A stretch of 64,000 nt of DNA from Bacteroidota bacterium (GTDB lineage: Bacteria > Bacteroidota > Bacteroidia > B-17B0 > Aurantibacillaceae), in the NCBI GenBank assembly GCA_018267825.1, contig JAFDXR010000006.1, positions 1 through 64,000 of the forward strand, written 5' to 3'. Position numbers and translations under genes: made by a program. This document shows, one piece after another, positions 62,368 through 64,000 of this stretch. The first letter of the stretch is position 1. The number at the start of each line of letters is the position of its first letter. The notes below the pieces were generated by a model. That model searched no databases, was not told where the DNA came from, and saw only the letters and a list, made by a program, of their open reading frames with translations.

Positions 62368-63843
62368 ATGAAAACAAAAATGCTTTATGCCTGTGGAAGC
62401 CTCTCTTTTATTCTCTTTATTTTACTCCGCATCACCGGATGTAAATCGGGCAACTCAACCGGATTAACCACAAATCCCGGTGTGGTTGCACCAACCTTCT
62501 GGTTCTCGGGTGCTACTACGCCAGCGCCCAGCGATGTAACTCCATTTAATAATCCCGCTGCTACAAGCGACAGTTCGTTTCACCTGTGGGCCTGGCAAAA
62601 ATTTTTGTCCATCACGCGTTCGTCCGGAACAAAAGCACCATTCGAAAATTATGTACAGGTCGATAATTTCTTCAACCCGGTGTCTGATACCATTTTCCTT
62701 TCCGACTCATCGCAGGCAGGTACACATGGTGTTCTGTACGACAAACAGAACCATGCTATACTCTATACCATTCATGTGAATCAGCAGATGCATGATTTTT
62801 CACAACAGTATCTCCCGCAGTTTCGCAGCGTGATGGCGGCCTATGCCTCGTGGCCACACGCCAACAAGCAAGACAGCCTCAGCCATGACCTGGCTGTGCA
62901 GCATGCACTGGATTCCCTGCACCTCGACACCTTGAATTATCCTGTGGGTTGCGTGGAACTGAAAACGTCCTGGATCTATGCGTCTGACCTTGGCGCCGAC
63001 TCGGTAAATTATTACCTGACCAGCGCCATTGTGGAAACATCGGCTCCACTATACACAAAAAACAAGGTGTTATATTTAACGCACCGTTCCGTGAAACGCA
63101 TGGCCATGCTGGGCATGCATGTGATTGGCCGTGTTTCCAATCACCCTGAACTGATCTGGTCAACCTTCGAGCACGAAGGTCTGGCGCCACAATATCCATG
63201 GGGTACACAATGGCCACAGGATACAATCAACGCTGTGCCGAGCCCGAACAATTATCTTTTTTACAAAGGTGGTTCTACGGTGGCGCAGTGCCCGATGAAT
63301 AACGGACCAACATCTCCGGCCGGCTTCACCGGTTTGTATAATATGTTTGAGCTGGGTATTGCCAAATCGTTTATAAGCAATACACTCCCTTCTCACCGCG
63401 ACAGCACCGACCAGGCGAATGTCATTTCGCTCAATGCCAGCGTGAAAGCACACCTCCAACAGGTGAGCGGTCCATGGAAAAATTATTTCTATAAAGGCGC
63501 TCTGTGGCTGAATTATCCGAACAGTGTATACGGTCCCGGCAGGGGTTATCTCGGCTCGCTTACCAATGAACCCCTGAGAGGGGCAAGGGCCCTCTCCGAC
63601 ATTACGATGGAGAGTTTCGGGCAGGTCGATTTCTCCGGCAACTTCGCAAGTGGCTCCATGAATTGCTTCGGATGTCATGGAACGGTTGATTATGTGAATG
63701 TATGGTACACCCAGGGAACCGGAGATTCATTGAAGTATAATCTGGCGCTGAGTCATTTGTTTAAAAATGCACTCGGGAAACCGCAGCCTGATGTAACGGC
63801 TACCGGCTGCCGTAACTGTAATGTTGAATTGCACAAACGATAA
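62368..63843 (+). CDS. Lipoprotein with one haem-binding CXXCH motif
   Basis: A 491-residue protein. The signal ends RITGC (cysteine near residue 25), so it is a lipoprotein. A large middle region (HLWAWQKFLSIT, HVIGRVSNHPELIWSTFEHEG) has no named family I am sure of. Near residue 440 MNCFGCHGTVDY holds one CXXCH haem c site; a second cysteine pair (CRNCN) is close to the end. An electron-transfer or sensing role at the cell surface is inferred. Confidence 0.65.
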   Translation: MKTKMLYACGSLSFILFILLRITGCKSGNSTGLTTNPGVVAPTFWFSGATTPAPSDVTPFNNPAATSDSSFHLWAWQKFLSITRSSGTKAPFENYVQVDNFFNPVSDTIFLSDSSQAGTHGVLYDKQNHAILYTIHVNQQMHDFSQQYLPQFRSVMAAYASWPHANKQDSLSHDLAVQHALDSLHLDTLNYPVGCVELKTSWIYASDLGADSVNYYLTSAIVETSAPLYTKNKVLYLTHRSVKRMAMLGMHVIGRVSNHPELIWSTFEHEGLAPQYPWGTQWPQDTINAVPSPNNYLFYKGGSTVAQCPMNNGPTSPAGFTGLYNMFELGIAKSFISNTLPSHRDSTDQANVISLNASVKAHLQQVSGPWKNYFYKGALWLNYPNSVYGPGRGYLGSLTNEPLRGARALSDITMESFGQVDFSGNFASGSMNCFGCHGTVDYVNVWYTQGTGDSLKYNLALSHLFKNALGKPQPDVTATGCRNCNVELHKR

Positions 63844-63855
63844 AAAACAATCTAT

Positions 63856-64000
63856 ATGGCTACAAAACCCTTTACCGTTGCTGATTACCTGCTCACAAGG
63901 CTGAAGCAACTCAACGTCACAGATGTTTTCCAGATTCCGGGAGACTATGTCAAACACTTTACCCAGGCGCTCGAATATTTCGATGGCATCAAAACCATTG
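63856..64000 (+). CDS. 2-Keto acid decarboxylase-family protein (partial)
   Basis: The window ends inside this gene after 48 codons. The visible start, MATKPFTVADYLLTRLKQ followed by VFQIPGDYV, matches the N-terminus of thiamine-diphosphate-dependent pyruvate/indolepyruvate decarboxylase-like proteins. Product and substrate cannot be fixed. Confidence 0.75.
   Translation, partial: MATKPFTVADYLLTRLKQLNVTDVFQIPGDYVKHFTQALEYFDGIKTI

Overview
The window looks like a chromosomal segment of a free-living Bacteroidota bacterium, probably near Chitinophagales or Sphingobacteriales; the order cannot be fixed from this sequence alone. Supporting signs: proteins with type IX secretion (T9SS) C-terminal sorting domains, a PorV/PorQ-family protein, a large TonB-dependent receptor with an N-terminal carboxypeptidase-like domain, two separate ExbB/ExbD/TonB sets, promoters of the Bacteroidota type (TTTG about 20 nt before TAnnTTTG), and almost no Shine-Dalgarno sequences (greA is an exception). 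Most of the content is chromosomal housekeeping. No phage, transposase or CRISPR array is visible.

Layout. 1-500: tRNA-Val with a terminator and a broken tRNA-Val copy. 489-4619 (minus): folC, then an ExbB-ExbD-TonB-TonB energy-transducing operon. 4795-11739 (minus): a complete suf iron-sulfur cluster operon (sufA-like, sufB, a large membrane protein, sufC, sufD, sufS) with a consensus promoter and a 17-bp palindrome at the expected transcription start. 12019-19271 (plus): a lipoprotein, then exbB-exbD-exbD-tonB, a small membrane protein, a PstS-like lipoprotein and a TPR protein. 19342-22733 (plus): a DUF5819-like/HTTM-like pair, prfB with a +1 programmed frameshift, an ArsC-like protein and a DoxX protein. 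22716-27474: a glycosyltransferase (minus), uvrC and a ClC transporter (plus). 27475-28550: tandem 345-bp non-coding repeats. 28556-33055 (minus): an oxidoreductase with a MarR regulator, an orphan OppC-like permease, a GT2 glycosyltransferase and a flippase-like protein. 33091-34525: ruvC, a HIT protein and greA. 34605-43775 (minus): TonB-dependent receptor, giant secreted protein and PorV-like protein. 44121-47702 (minus): dCMP deaminase, patatin, a rifampin ADP-ribosyltransferase with an extra N-terminal helical domain, and a T9SS cargo protein. 47860-51478 (minus): TolC plus an unusual ABC-transmembrane/HlyD fusion. 51541-57793: a LysR gene divergent from a tightly packed operon (isocitrate dehydrogenase, two small paralogues, a zinc-ribbon protein, dihydroorotase, SbtA bicarbonate transporter). 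57872-64000: a YdeI-like protein, a T9SS propeller protein, a long DUF1016 nuclease, a haem-binding lipoprotein and the start of a 2-keto acid decarboxylase.

Functional links and best leads. (1) The LysR/SbtA operon looks like a CO2/bicarbonate-responsive unit in a presumably heterotrophic bacterium and contains two small paralogous proteins I do not recognise. (2) A roughly 30-bp element is shared, in the same orientation, by the upstream regions of the exbB-exbD-exbD-tonB operon and of the TonB-dependent receptor operon 30 kb away; it could co-regulate an energy transducer and its receptor. (3) The 744-residue protein beside TolC joins an ABC-exporter membrane domain directly to a HlyD adaptor with no ATPase domain. 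(4) A predicted glycosyltransferase-like membrane protein sits between sufB and sufC.
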